Source: Actinomycetota bacterium (GTDB lineage: Bacteria; Actinomycetota; Acidimicrobiia; IMCC26256; PALSA-555). From it: DNA of 64,000 nucleotides. The notes below the pieces were generated by a model. It made no database searches. It worked only from the letters and a program-made list of their open reading frames with translations, and was not told where the DNA came from. A program made the translations under genes and the position numbers. Location of the stretch: assembly GCA_016870355.1 (NCBI GenBank), contig VGBR01000010.1:1-64000 (forward strand), written 5' to 3'. Shown piece after piece: positions 16,511 to 25,064 of this stretch (position 1 is its first letter; every line of letters starts with the position of its first letter).

Positions 16511-16580
16511 CCTCTGGTTGCCCTCGCACGCTTCGGGCTTCCGCAATGCAACGGTCGGCGAAGCCGCCGTCGCATGCCCC
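16511..16580 (-). repeat. Dispersed intergenic repeat, copy 2
   Basis: On the minus strand this element carries ACGGCGGCTTCGCCGACCGT (a hairpin with GGC/GCC arms) and then the tail GCGAGGGCAACCAGAG (16512-16527). It aligns with the element at 45270 over about 70 bases. It lies immediately upstream of the DUF4232 gene start. Confidence 0.7.
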
Positions 16581-16625
16581 GACCGTAGACGACGGGAGGT
16601 CTCGGGTAATCGTAGCGTCAGGTGC

Positions 16626-17537
16626 GTGATCGAAGGCGCGCGCATCCTGGTGACCGGTGCGACCGGTCGCGTGGCGTTCCCGATCGCCCGTCGGCTGGCC
16701 GCCGCGGGCAACGAGGTGTTCGGTGCGGCACGTTTCAGCGATCCCGCCGGTGAGGAGCGGTTGCGCGGCGTGGGCGTCGCGCCACTGCGGTTCGAGCTGG
16801 GGCGCGACGACGAGAGCACGCTGCCCGACGCGGACTACGTGTTCCACGCCGGCGCCGCGCTCAACCTCCCGCCGACCGAGTGGGAGTGGCAGTTCGAGGT
16901 GAACGTGCAAGCGACCGCGCGCCTGCTGCGGCGCTACGCCGACGCGCGCGGCTTCGTGCTCTGCTCGACCGGTTCGCAGTACGCGTTTCAGGATCGTCCG
17001 CTGCGCGAGGACGATCCGCCGGGCGTGCACCTCGGGCCGTACAGCGTCTCCAAGACCGCGGCTGAGCAGGTGGTGCAGCTCCTGTCGCGCGAGCAGGCCT
17101 CGCCGTGCACGATCATCCGCGTGTTCTCCACGTACGGACCCGAAGGCGGCACGCCGATCGACCGGATCGAGCGCATGCTCGCGGGCAAGGAGATCCCGCT
17201 GCACAAGGACGCGCCGAACATGTACACCCCGATCCACGAGGACGACTACGTCGCCCTTGGAATCCGGGCGTTGGAAGTCGGCGAGTCGCCGCCGGTCGTC
17301 ACGAACTACGCGGGCTCAGAACCGGTCAGTGCCGAGGACTACCTCGCGTTCGCCGGTCAGATGCTCGGTGTCACGCCGCGCATCGCCTACCGCGAGGACG
17401 CGTGGTGGCCGATTGCCGCCGACGTCACGCGCATGCACGAGGTGCTCGGTGTGTGCAAGGTGCTGTGGCGGGTAGGGATCATGCAGTCGCTGGCGGCTCG
17501 GCACCCCGAGCTCGACCTGCCAGAGGTGGAGGTCTGA
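16626..17537 (+). CDS. NAD-dependent epimerase/dehydratase (extended SDR)
   Basis: A 303-residue extended SDR. TGATGRVAFPIARRL (residues 10-24) is the cofactor motif, and the catalytic Tyr-Lys pair appears in YSVSK with Ser in CSTGSQY. The C-terminal domain (IHEDDYVALGI) is typical of nucleotide-sugar epimerases or reductases. Substrate unknown. GTG start at 16626. The downstream 81-residue gene begins 2 bases after its stop and is probably co-transcribed. Confidence 0.8.
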   Translation: MIEGARILVTGATGRVAFPIARRLAAAGNEVFGAARFSDPAGEERLRGVGVAPLRFELGRDDESTLPDADYVFHAGAALNLPPTEWEWQFEVNVQATARLLRRYADARGFVLCSTGSQYAFQDRPLREDDPPGVHLGPYSVSKTAAEQVVQLLSREQASPCTIIRVFSTYGPEGGTPIDRIERMLAGKEIPLHKDAPNMYTPIHEDDYVALGIRALEVGESPPVVTNYAGSEPVSAEDYLAFAGQMLGVTPRIAYREDAWWPIAADVTRMHEVLGVCKVLWRVGIMQSLAARHPELDLPEVEV

Positions 17538-17539
17538 CG

Positions 17540-17785
17540 ATGAGTGATGACGCACCCAGCATCAGCCGGCTTGCCGGACAGCTCAGCTACCTGTTCGAGG
17601 ATCACCCCGAGCTGCGCAGCGCGTCCGACGAAGACGTCGCGGCGCGACTCAACCACGACGACCGCTTCGCGCGCGCCCGCGAGCAGAACCCGCTCGCCAA
17701 CGACGACACCATCAAGGAGAAGGTCGCCGAGCTCGCCGACCGCATCACCCCCGAGATGGTGCGAGCAGCCAGGGAGACGCTCTGA
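17540..17785 (+). CDS. Small hypothetical protein
   Basis: An 81-residue, acidic, soluble protein with no recognised domain. It reads as mostly helical (LAGQLSYLFEDHPELRSASDED, NDDTIKEKVAELADRITPEM). The gene starts 2 bases after the epimerase stop, so it is likely part of the same transcript. The role is unknown. Confidence 0.6.
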   Translation: MSDDAPSISRLAGQLSYLFEDHPELRSASDEDVAARLNHDDRFARAREQNPLANDDTIKEKVAELADRITPEMVRAARETL

Positions 17786-17786
17786 T

Positions 17787-18353
17787 CTAGACCTTTCGGC
17801 CGAGGAAGGCGGCGAGCTGGTCGGCGTTGCTGGCGCCTTCGGGGGCTTGCTGCTCGGGGCCGAACGGCATCTTCCCGTCCTCGCCCCGGAACTGGTCCGC
17901 GATGTTGGCCTTCGCCGCACCGAGGAGCTCATTCGCGAGCTGCGGGTTCAGGTTCGTGTCCTGGCCGGTCGCCTTGGCCAAGTCCCATGCGTGGGTGAAC
18001 ACGTCGGTGGTGGCCAGGCCCATGAACCCGATGCCGGGGAACTGGCCGAACGGCAGCGTCACCTGCTTCTCCATCGCACCGTCCTGGCTGAACGCCCGCA
18101 CGGAATTCTTTGCAGCCTCGTCGAAGAGCTGGTTGTAGTCCTGCGACGAGAAGTCCGCGTCGAGTCCGTCCTCCGAGCTCTTACCGGCATCCATCGTCCT
18201 GCCGAACCACTGACTGCCGCTGACCATGTGGTTGACGAGATCCTTGACCTTCCACGACTGACATGGCGTGGCGTCGTCCATCTGCTCGGCCTTGACGTTG
18301 GCGAGCACGCCCCGTGCAACGTCGAACGCCTGCTCCAACCCTTGTGTGCTCAT
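17787..18353 (-). CDS. TIGR03086-type metal-binding protein (DinB/mycothiol-dependent isomerase fold)
   Basis: A 188-residue protein with the layout of the TIGR03086 family. The N-terminus has the LANVKAEQMDDATPCQSWKV element and the LVNHMVSGSQWF motif with the first His. The remaining metal His-type residues appear in DVFTHAWDLAKATGQD, as in DinB-fold proteins that use mycothiol. It is small and cytoplasmic. The exact reaction is unknown. It lies 10 bases downstream of the acyl-CoA ligase gene, whose transcript may extend into it. Confidence 0.8.
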   Translation of the reverse strand: MSTQGLEQAFDVARGVLANVKAEQMDDATPCQSWKVKDLVNHMVSGSQWFGRTMDAGKSSEDGLDADFSSQDYNQLFDEAAKNSVRAFSQDGAMEKQVTLPFGQFPGIGFMGLATTDVFTHAWDLAKATGQDTNLNPQLANELLGAAKANIADQFRGEDGKMPFGPEQQAPEGASNADQLAAFLGRKV

Positions 18354-18363
18354 GTCTTGACTC

Positions 18364-19995
18364 CTACTTCTTCTCGTAGGTCACACCGCTGCCCTCGACG
18401 TCCCAAGTGTTGGCGGTCACGCCCTCATCACGCAACACGCGCTTGAGCACACGACCCACGGCGCTGCGCGGCAGCTCGTCGCGGAACTCCACATAGCGGG
18501 GGAGCGCGAAGTAGGGAAGCTCATCGACGCACCACAAGAACAGCGCTTCCTCGGTGAGGGTTGAGCCAGTCGAACGGGTCGCGGTGAGCTTGAGGTCGTC
18601 TTCGGTCAGCTGGCTCGGCACCGCGTGCACGACGACGTCGACGATCTGCTCGTGCTTCATGATGATCTTCTCGACGTCGAAGCTCGAGATGTTCTCGCCG
18701 CGCCGACGAAGGTAGTCGGCCTTGCGATCGACGAAGTACAGATAGCTGTCGTCGTCGATCCGACCGATGTCACCGGTGTGATACCAGTAGTTGCGGTTGG
18801 TCTTGACGGTGGCCTCGGGGTTGCCCCAGTAGCCCTCGAACATCACGAACGGGCGCTTGGGTCGCACGACGATCTCCCCGTCAGTGTTGCGCGGAAGCTC
18901 GTTGTCGTCGTCGTCGAAGATGCGCACGTCGAAGAACTCGTCGTTGGTGACGCCAGCGGCGCTCGGTCGGTTCTCGACGCCGAGCGGCGACCACGACACG
19001 AGGCTGGCCTCGGTGAGCCCGTACGCGCCGCTGAACACGTCGACGCCGAACCGCGCCCGCAGCTGCTGATCGATCTCCATCGGCATCGGCGCCGCGCCGA
19101 TCAGCTTCAGCGTCGTGTTCGCCTCGGGGGCGCCCGAGAGCGGCATCTCGGGCCGGTCCTCATCGCTGGCGAGCAGGTAGGCCATCGAGCCGAGGAGCGA
19201 TACCTTCGTGGCCCCGGTCCGGTTCATGTCGGCCCAGAACCCCGACACCGAGAACTTGCCCGACACCGCGGCGCGTCCGCCGGTCGACAGCGCGCCGACC
19301 AGGCACACCGAGATCGCGTTGAAGTGGAAGAGAGGGAGCGCGGACCACACCACGTCGTCGGGCGTGCGACGCCAGCACAGGCTGATCTGGTCAGACAAGC
19401 CGGCCGAGTAGTTGTGGCTCAGCATGCAGCCCTTCGACGGGCCGGTGGTGCCGCCGGTGTAGATGAAGGTGGCGAGGTCCGACGGTTGCACGTCGAGGTT
19501 CGGCGCGATCGGGTCGACCGCGAGCGCGTCGGTCCAGTCGTGTGTCGCCGGGCCCTTCACCGCACCATCGGGCTCACCGACCACGATCACGTGCTCGAGG
19601 CACTCGCACTCGTGCGCGATCGCGGCGACGCGTGACGCGAGGTCGCCCTGCACGACGATGACGCGCGACCCCGAGTCGACGATCTGGTGGCGGAGGTAGT
19701 CGCCCTTGTACGCGGAGTTGATCGGCGCGCAGATCACACCGTTGAGCACGCATCCCCACCACGAGAGCATCGCTTCGGGTGCGTTCTCCATGAGCGTGGC
19801 CACGCGATCGCCGGCCTGCACCCCGAGGTGTGCGAGCGCGCCGGCGAAGCGGCCGGCCTGATCGGCGACGTCCGCCGCGCTGAACTTGGTGCCGGTGATG
19901 TCGAGGTACTCGCTGTCGGGATCCGACTCCAAGCGCGCCTGCAACAACCCCGGCAGCGACCGCAGCTCCGACGGAATCCACACGCGCTCCGTCAT
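18364..19995 (-). CDS. Acyl-CoA synthetase / AMP-dependent ligase
   Basis: A 543-residue ATP-dependent ligase of the ANL superfamily that activates a carboxylic acid through an acyl-AMP to acyl-CoA. The P-loop motif is FIYTGGTTGPSKGCMLSH, with YGLTEAS as A5, YHTGDIG and DRKADYLRRRGENIS as A7-A8, and the Lys of the C-terminal domain in VGRVLKR. Start at ATG 19995 is chosen because a GGAG lies 9 bases upstream; the ATG at 20010 abuts the inverted repeat and has no binding site. It is the downstream gene of a catabolic group with the CoA-transferases. Confidence 0.9.
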   Translation of the reverse strand: MTERVWIPSELRSLPGLLQARLESDPDSEYLDITGTKFSAADVADQAGRFAGALAHLGVQAGDRVATLMENAPEAMLSWWGCVLNGVICAPINSAYKGDYLRHQIVDSGSRVIVVQGDLASRVAAIAHECECLEHVIVVGEPDGAVKGPATHDWTDALAVDPIAPNLDVQPSDLATFIYTGGTTGPSKGCMLSHNYSAGLSDQISLCWRRTPDDVVWSALPLFHFNAISVCLVGALSTGGRAAVSGKFSVSGFWADMNRTGATKVSLLGSMAYLLASDEDRPEMPLSGAPEANTTLKLIGAAPMPMEIDQQLRARFGVDVFSGAYGLTEASLVSWSPLGVENRPSAAGVTNDEFFDVRIFDDDDNELPRNTDGEIVVRPKRPFVMFEGYWGNPEATVKTNRNYWYHTGDIGRIDDDSYLYFVDRKADYLRRRGENISSFDVEKIIMKHEQIVDVVVHAVPSQLTEDDLKLTATRSTGSTLTEEALFLWCVDELPYFALPRYVEFRDELPRSAVGRVLKRVLRDEGVTANTWDVEGSGVTYEKK

Positions 19996-20011
19996 CGGCC
20001 ACAACTCCATG

Positions 20012-20058
20012 TTTTGGCGTCGATAACCGTCGAATAGCGACTGTTATCGACGCCAAAA
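20012..20058. repeat. Long inverted repeat with T-tract/A-tract ends
   Basis: Perfect 16-bp arms, TTTTGGCGTCGATAAC and its complement, enclose a 15-base loop that pairs again (GTCG with CGAC). The result is a stem of about 20 bp with one mismatch and a 5-base loop. Both strands end in AAAA, so it is not a standard U-tailed terminator. It lies between two same-strand genes, downstream of the CoA-transferase stop. Confidence 0.85.
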
Positions 20059-20074
20059 GAAGGGGTTTGAGGCA

Positions 20075-21280
20075 TCAGACGGTCCACATGTAGCTGTCGT
20101 CGGGCCAGTAGACGGCTTTGTCGGCTTTGAGCTGGTCCATCTCTTCGTCGGCATAGCCCAGCTCGCCGAGGATCTCTCTCGTGTGCTGGCCGACCATCGG
20201 CGGCGCGCTGCGTGCTCGCGTCGGTGTTTCAGAGAAGTCGATGAGCGATCCGTACTGGCGCATCGTGCCGAGGATCGGGTGTTCGTACTCGGCCACGAGT
20301 CCGAGCTTCTCGTTGTCGGCGTCGAAGAACATCAGCTCGCCACCCTTGGGGTCGACAGGCACCTCGCTCGGCACGCCCGCGTCAGTGAGCAGTCGCATCC
20401 ATGTGAGGGCGGTGCGCTCACGGAAGCGCGCGCCGAGGATCTCCTCCAGCGCGGTCCGGTTCGTGTCGCGCGCCTTCTCGTCGGCGAAGCGCGGGTCGTC
20501 GACGAGCTCCGAGAGCCGCGTGATCTGACACAGGCCGCGCCACTGCTCCTCGGTGACGGCCGCGAGCTGGAGCCAGCCGTCGCTCGTCTCATAGAGGCGG
20601 TAGCACGCGCCGAGGCCGGTCTGGTCCTTGTCGAGGCGCGGGTAGGGGTGCGTCTTGCCGTCGACGAGCAGCACGTCGGACGAGAACATCGCGCCGCCGT
20701 CGAGCAGCGACGTCCACAGCTCCTGGCCTTCACCCGTCTTGCGCTGGTGGTAGAGACCGAGCAGGCAGCCGAGCACCGACAACATCGCGTTCGCGGTGTC
20801 GCACATGCCGAACCGGTAGTACATCGGCGGGTTGCCCTCGTGCACCGGCCCCGACTCGTACTCGAGGCCGGCCGTCGCCTGGTACAGCGGGTCGAGGCCG
20901 CCGAACTTCCCGAGCGGCTCGTCGAGCCCGTACGCGTACGTGTTGCAGTAGACGACGTCGGGGTTGACCTTCTTGCAGTCCTCGTACGCGATCCCGAGAC
21001 GCGCCGCGGTGCCGACGGTCATGTTGTGGTGCACGATGTCGGCGCGTTCGATGAGCTTCAGCGCGATCTCTTTGCCGCGCTCGTGCTTGATGTCGAGCGC
21101 GATGTCGCGTTTGCCCCGCTGGCAGCCCATGAACGGCTGGTTCACGAACCGCATGCCGTCGCCGGTGAGGGGCTCGACCTTGATCACGTCAGCGCCGAGA
21201 TCGCCGATGATCATCGGCCCGAACGGCCCGGCCAAGTACTGACCGAAGTCGAGCAGCATCACGCCTTCGAGCGCGTTCAC
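20075..21280 (-). CDS. Class III CoA-transferase (CaiB/BaiF family), catalytic-Asp subunit
   Basis: A 401-residue CaiB/BaiF CoA-transferase. The N-terminus has the family pattern MLLDFGQYLAGPFGPMIIGD followed by GADVIKVEP. The catalytic aspartate is expected in WTSLLDGGAMF, and it is present. The gene starts by overlapping the stop of its paralogue at 21277 (ATGA), a strong hint of a two-subunit enzyme. It most likely moves CoA between an acyl donor and an acid substrate, such as in aromatic or steroid breakdown. Acceptor unknown. Confidence 0.88.
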   Translation of the reverse strand: MNALEGVMLLDFGQYLAGPFGPMIIGDLGADVIKVEPLTGDGMRFVNQPFMGCQRGKRDIALDIKHERGKEIALKLIERADIVHHNMTVGTAARLGIAYEDCKKVNPDVVYCNTYAYGLDEPLGKFGGLDPLYQATAGLEYESGPVHEGNPPMYYRFGMCDTANAMLSVLGCLLGLYHQRKTGEGQELWTSLLDGGAMFSSDVLLVDGKTHPYPRLDKDQTGLGACYRLYETSDGWLQLAAVTEEQWRGLCQITRLSELVDDPRFADEKARDTNRTALEEILGARFRERTALTWMRLLTDAGVPSEVPVDPKGGELMFFDADNEKLGLVAEYEHPILGTMRQYGSLIDFSETPTRARSAPPMVGQHTREILGELGYADEEMDQLKADKAVYWPDDSYMWTV

Positions 21281-22449
21281 GAGCCACCCCCAGTGAACGA
21301 CGCCATCTCACTCTCCGAGTAGCCAAGCTCGCCGAAGACCTCTTCGTTGTGCTGGCCCGGTCGTGGGCGTGGGCCCTTGATCGCGCCGGGCGTCGCCATC
21401 ATGTGGATCGGCACGCCTACCTGCGTGGTTCGTCCGAGGTCGGGGTCGTCGATCTCGACGACCATCCCGTTCGCCACGAGCTGCGGGTGTGGCGCGCCCG
21501 ACCCGCCGAGCTGGTCGCCCATCGGCACGATCGGCTCGATCGCGTGGTTGTTCGCCTGGAACGACGCGACAAGCTCGTCGCGCTTGGCCGACAAGTACGC
21601 GCTCGTGCGCATGTTGGTGATGGCCTCACGCTGCTCGGGCGGGAGCGTGCCGAACGTCGCGATGTCGACGCTGGCGTCCACGCCGAGCAGCTCGTCCTGA
21701 CTCTTCAACGGCGTGAGCCCGCTCATCATCGACGGGTGCACCCAGCCGTCGGATACCTCGAAGATCATCTGCTGGTGGCTGCCCGCTGGGTATGACTTGC
21801 TCATCGTCGTCCAGAAGTCACCCGGCGCCTTCGTCGCCCACGTCCAGATCTGCGTCGTGTAGAGGAACGCGCCCTGCAAGAGAGAGGTGCGCACGTGCTG
21901 GCCGCGCCCGGTCTGTTCCCGCACGATCAGTGCGGTGATGAGCCCGGTTGGCACGAGGAACATCGCGCCCATGCTCGGCATCGGCATGTGCAAGAAGATC
22001 GGCCCGAGCCGCCACCCCGGCTGCTCCCACTGCTGGCCGCTCGCCGCTTGCACGAGCGCGTCGTAGCCTGGCTTGCCGGCCAGCCGGTGACCTTCGGGGT
22101 ACGCGGGGCACGACCCGTAGATGAGGCGCGGGTTCAGCTCGTGCAGCGCATCGAACCCGATGCCGAGCCGGTCCATCACGCCCGGACGGAACGTCTCCAT
22201 CAGCACGTCGGCGTCGGCGGCGAGCTTGCGGAATGCGTCGGTGCCCGCCGGTTGCTTCAGGTCGATCGTGACCGAGCGGCGCGAGCGATTCCACACCGCG
22301 TACCCGTCGTAGCTCCGGAACGGGTCACCGCCGGGGGGCTCGACCTTGATGACGTCGGCGCCCTGCTCGGCAAGGAAGAGGACGCCCAGCGACCCGGCGA
22401 TCCCCCACGAGAGATCAAGCACACGAACACCATCGAGCGCGCCAGCCAT
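21277..22449 (-). CDS. Class III CoA-transferase paralogue lacking the catalytic Asp
   Basis: A 390-residue CaiB/BaiF protein with RVLDLSWGIAGSLGVLFLAE and GADVIKVEPPGGD at the start. At the position of the catalytic aspartate the sequence reads RTSLLQGAFLY, so Gln replaces Asp. Family enzymes with two dissimilar subunits are known, and the overlap with 20075 suggests a heterodimer in which this subunit is non-catalytic or structural. A lone pseudoenzyme remains possible. Only 22 bases separate its start from the divergent GrpB gene. Confidence 0.85.
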   Translation of the reverse strand: MAGALDGVRVLDLSWGIAGSLGVLFLAEQGADVIKVEPPGGDPFRSYDGYAVWNRSRRSVTIDLKQPAGTDAFRKLAADADVLMETFRPGVMDRLGIGFDALHELNPRLIYGSCPAYPEGHRLAGKPGYDALVQAASGQQWEQPGWRLGPIFLHMPMPSMGAMFLVPTGLITALIVREQTGRGQHVRTSLLQGAFLYTTQIWTWATKAPGDFWTTMSKSYPAGSHQQMIFEVSDGWVHPSMMSGLTPLKSQDELLGVDASVDIATFGTLPPEQREAITNMRTSAYLSAKRDELVASFQANNHAIEPIVPMGDQLGGSGAPHPQLVANGMVVEIDDPDLGRTTQVGVPIHMMATPGAIKGPRPRPGQHNEEVFGELGYSESEMASFTGGGS

Positions 22450-22471
22450 GAGACGGGAATTCTAAGTTCGT

Positions 22472-22972
22472 GTGGTGGACATCGTGCTTACCCGGTACGA
22501 CCCAGCGTGGCCAGCCCGCTTCGAGCACGAGCGCGAGCGGATCGTCGCGGCGCTCGGCGAGCGAGCGCTCGGGGTGCACCACATCGGATCGACGTCGGTG
22601 CCTGGACTCGCAGCGAAGCCGATCATCGACATCATCCTCGTCGTTGCCAATTCGGCCGACGAGCCCTCGTACCTTCCGCAGCTCGAGGGCGCGGGGTACG
22701 AGCTGCGCGTCCGCGAGCCCGAGTGGCACGAGCATCGGTTGGTGCGCACGCCCGAGCGTGACGTGCACGTGCACATCTTCAGCGACGGCTCGACGGAGAT
22801 CGCGCGCCACCTCTCCTTTCGTGACCGGCTACGAGCCCACGATGACGACCGGGCGCTCTACGAGCGCACCAAGCGTGAGCTCACTCAGCGCGACTGGCCG
22901 ACGATGCAGGACTACGCCGACGCGAAGAACGCCGTGATCGCCGAGATCGCGTCTCGAATCGAGCGTCGCTAG
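22472..22972 (+). CDS. GrpB-family nucleotidyltransferase-like protein
   Basis: A 166-residue protein of the GrpB/UPF0157 family. The signature is HHIGSTSVPGLAAKPIIDI (residues 36-54), which carries the GS and the Asp pair of the nucleotidyltransferase fold, with YDPAWPARFEHERERI near the start. The cellular role is unknown; members are often near CoaE-type or antibiotic resistance genes. GTG start at 22472. Its TAG stop shares four bases with the opposing stop. Confidence 0.85.
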   Translation: MVDIVLTRYDPAWPARFEHERERIVAALGERALGVHHIGSTSVPGLAAKPIIDIILVVANSADEPSYLPQLEGAGYELRVREPEWHEHRLVRTPERDVHVHIFSDGSTEIARHLSFRDRLRAHDDDRALYERTKRELTQRDWPTMQDYADAKNAVIAEIASRIERR

Positions 22973-23706
22973 ATCTCGTCGAGCGGCCTGCGGTCGGACT
23001 CTGCTGGCTGGCGACCGATGCGCAGCGGGGAGAGTGGCGCATCGACCATGAGCATGCGGCGCTTTGCGGCGTCCATCGTGCGCTGACGGGCGCGCCACGC
23101 TGCGAGACGGTCGTCGTGCTCCGCGGCTTCGAACCCAGCCCAGGTCTGCCAGTCGGGGAACGCCCAGATCACGACGCATTCGGCGTCGTCACACATCGCG
23201 ACTGCGAACGCGCCGACCAGCTGCATGCCGAACGCCTCGACGGCCGGCTGGCCGACATCTTGGAGCGCGCTCAGGTAGTCGCTCGACGTGCCCGGCGGCA
23301 TCGTCACGAGCTCGTGTGCGTATCCGACGCCCTGCACGCCGTCGGCGCACAGCTCTCCGATCGAGCGCGTCCATTCGGCGGGGACGAGGATGCGATCGAT
23401 CCCGCCCCGCCGGAAGTGCGCGGCCTGAGCCCACCATTCCGCGAGCGCGGGGTCCTGTTGCGACGGGTGTGACAGCTCGTGCTCAAGGTTCGTGGCGAGC
23501 CCATGCCATCCGTCGAGCTCCCACATGTTCACCGTCTGCGGCCATGGCCCGGTGGAACCGACCGTGCCCCACACGCCGTAACAGAGCATGTTGCGCTCAC
23601 GGTTCGCGACCGGCACCCAGTTCGCCGTCATGTGGTGCATGTACTTGGCGCGGTTGTGCCCGATGATGTCGATGAACTCGTGGATGTAGACCTTGTCGTT
23701 CGCCAT
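22969..23706 (-). CDS. Hypothetical protein with NIPSNAP-like dimeric alpha/beta fold
   Basis: A 245-residue protein. Its first half (VYIHEFIDIIGHNRAKYMHHM and a later GVWGTVGSTGPWP, TVNMWELDGW) resembles NIPSNAP-type ferredoxin-like proteins, and the second half repeats the pattern (YAHELVTMPPGTSSDYLSAL, CVVIWAFPDWQTWAGFEAAE). That gives two tandem half-domains of the dimeric barrel type. The reaction is unknown. It may belong to the catabolic region around it. Start at ATG 23706; an alternative lies six codons upstream. Confidence 0.6.
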   Translation of the reverse strand: MANDKVYIHEFIDIIGHNRAKYMHHMTANWVPVANRERNMLCYGVWGTVGSTGPWPQTVNMWELDGWHGLATNLEHELSHPSQQDPALAEWWAQAAHFRRGGIDRILVPAEWTRSIGELCADGVQGVGYAHELVTMPPGTSSDYLSALQDVGQPAVEAFGMQLVGAFAVAMCDDAECVVIWAFPDWQTWAGFEAAEHDDRLAAWRARQRTMDAAKRRMLMVDAPLSPLRIGRQPAESDRRPLDEI

Positions 23707-23777
23707 CTTGCGGCATGTTGGCACGTCGACACCCAGCGGTACGCTGGCCGGGCCGTTCGACCTCGGGGAGCACCGTG

Positions 23778-25064
23778 ATGAAGACCGAAGACATGATCAT
23801 GATCAGCGTCGACGACCACCTCGTCGAGCCGCCGGGCATGTTCGACGGGCGCCTCGAGGCGAAGTTCGTCGACGCTGCTCCGAAGGTCGTGCACACCGAG
23901 ACCGGTGACGATGTGTGGACGTTCAGCGGCGAGGTGATCCCGAACATCGGGCTCAACGCCGTGGCCGGTCGCCCCAAGGACGAGTACGGCGTCAACCCCA
24001 CCTCGTTCGAGGAGATGCGCCCCGGCTGCTACGACGTCGACGAGCGGGTGAAGGACATGAATGCGGGCGGTGTGCTGGCGTGCATGTGCTTCCCGTCGTT
24101 CCCCGCCTTCTCCGGTCGACTGTTCGCCGCGTGTGAGGACAAGGACCTCGCGCTCGCAGTCGTGCGGGCCTACAACGACTGGCACATCGACGACTGGTGC
24201 GGTCGTCACCCTGGCCGATTCATCCCGATGGCGATCCCGGTCATGTGGGATCCGCAGCTGGCCGCCGCCGAAGTGCGCCGCGTCGCCGAGAAGGGCTGCC
24301 ACTCCCTGACATTCACCGAGAACCCCGCCGCCCTCGGCTACCCAAGCTTCCACACGCCGCATTGGGATCCGTTGTGGAAGGCACTCGTCGACACCGGCAC
24401 CATCCTCAACATCCATCTCGGCTCGTCGGGGAAGCTCGCGGTCACCGCGGTGGACGCGCCGATGGACGTGATGATCACGCTGCAGCCGATGAACATCTGC
24501 ATGGCCGCGGCCGATCTTGTGTGGTCGCGCGTGTTCCGTGAGTACCCGACACTGCGCGTCGCCCTCTCCGAGGGTGGCACCGGCTGGATCCCGTACTTCC
24601 TCGACCGGCTCGACCGCACCTACGACATGCACCACCTCTGGACCGGTCAGGACTTTGGGGATCGCATGCCGTCCGACGTCTTCCGCCAGCACTTCCTCAC
24701 GTGCTTCATCGCCGACCCGATCGGGGTGGCGATGCGCGACGAGATCGGCATCGACAACATCTGCTGGGAGCAGGACTACCCGCACTCCGACTCGTCGTGG
24801 CCGGAGGCCCCCGAGGAGCTCCACCGCGTGGCGAAGAAGTACAAGGTGCCCGACGCGGACATCGACAAGATCACCTACGAGAACGCCATGCGCTGGTACC
24901 ACTTCGATCCGTTCGCGCACCGAGCCAAGGAAATGTGCACCGTGGGTGCGCTACGCGCCGAGGCCAAGGGGCACGACGTCTCGATCCGCTCGATGGACCA
25001 GGGCCGTCACGCCAACGCCGCCAAGATCTCCCTCGGCGAGCTCGCTGCACAGACCACCGCATAG
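23778..25064 (+). CDS. Amidohydrolase (metal-dependent TIM-barrel hydrolase)
   Basis: A 428-residue amidohydrolase-2 type protein. The metal motif is in ISVDDHLVEPP near the N-terminus, with further ligands in NIHLGSSGK and WEQDYPHSDSSWP. The family includes hydrolases and decarboxylases of cyclic substrates. A GTG three bases upstream is an alternative start. It lies in the middle of the catabolic region and ends one base before the opposing substrate-binding-like gene. Confidence 0.85.
   Translation: MKTEDMIMISVDDHLVEPPGMFDGRLEAKFVDAAPKVVHTETGDDVWTFSGEVIPNIGLNAVAGRPKDEYGVNPTSFEEMRPGCYDVDERVKDMNAGGVLACMCFPSFPAFSGRLFAACEDKDLALAVVRAYNDWHIDDWCGRHPGRFIPMAIPVMWDPQLAAAEVRRVAEKGCHSLTFTENPAALGYPSFHTPHWDPLWKALVDTGTILNIHLGSSGKLAVTAVDAPMDVMITLQPMNICMAAADLVWSRVFREYPTLRVALSEGGTGWIPYFLDRLDRTYDMHHLWTGQDFGDRMPSDVFRQHFLTCFIADPIGVAMRDEIGIDNICWEQDYPHSDSSWPEAPEELHRVAKKYKVPDADIDKITYENAMRWYHFDPFAHRAKEMCTVGALRAEAKGHDVSIRSMDQGRHANAAKISLGELAAQTTA

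Noticed and set aside
20183..21322. A long plus-strand frame opposite the CoA-transferase
   Set aside because: Same reasoning: it is antisense to a confirmed gene and shows only the reversed codon bias of that gene.
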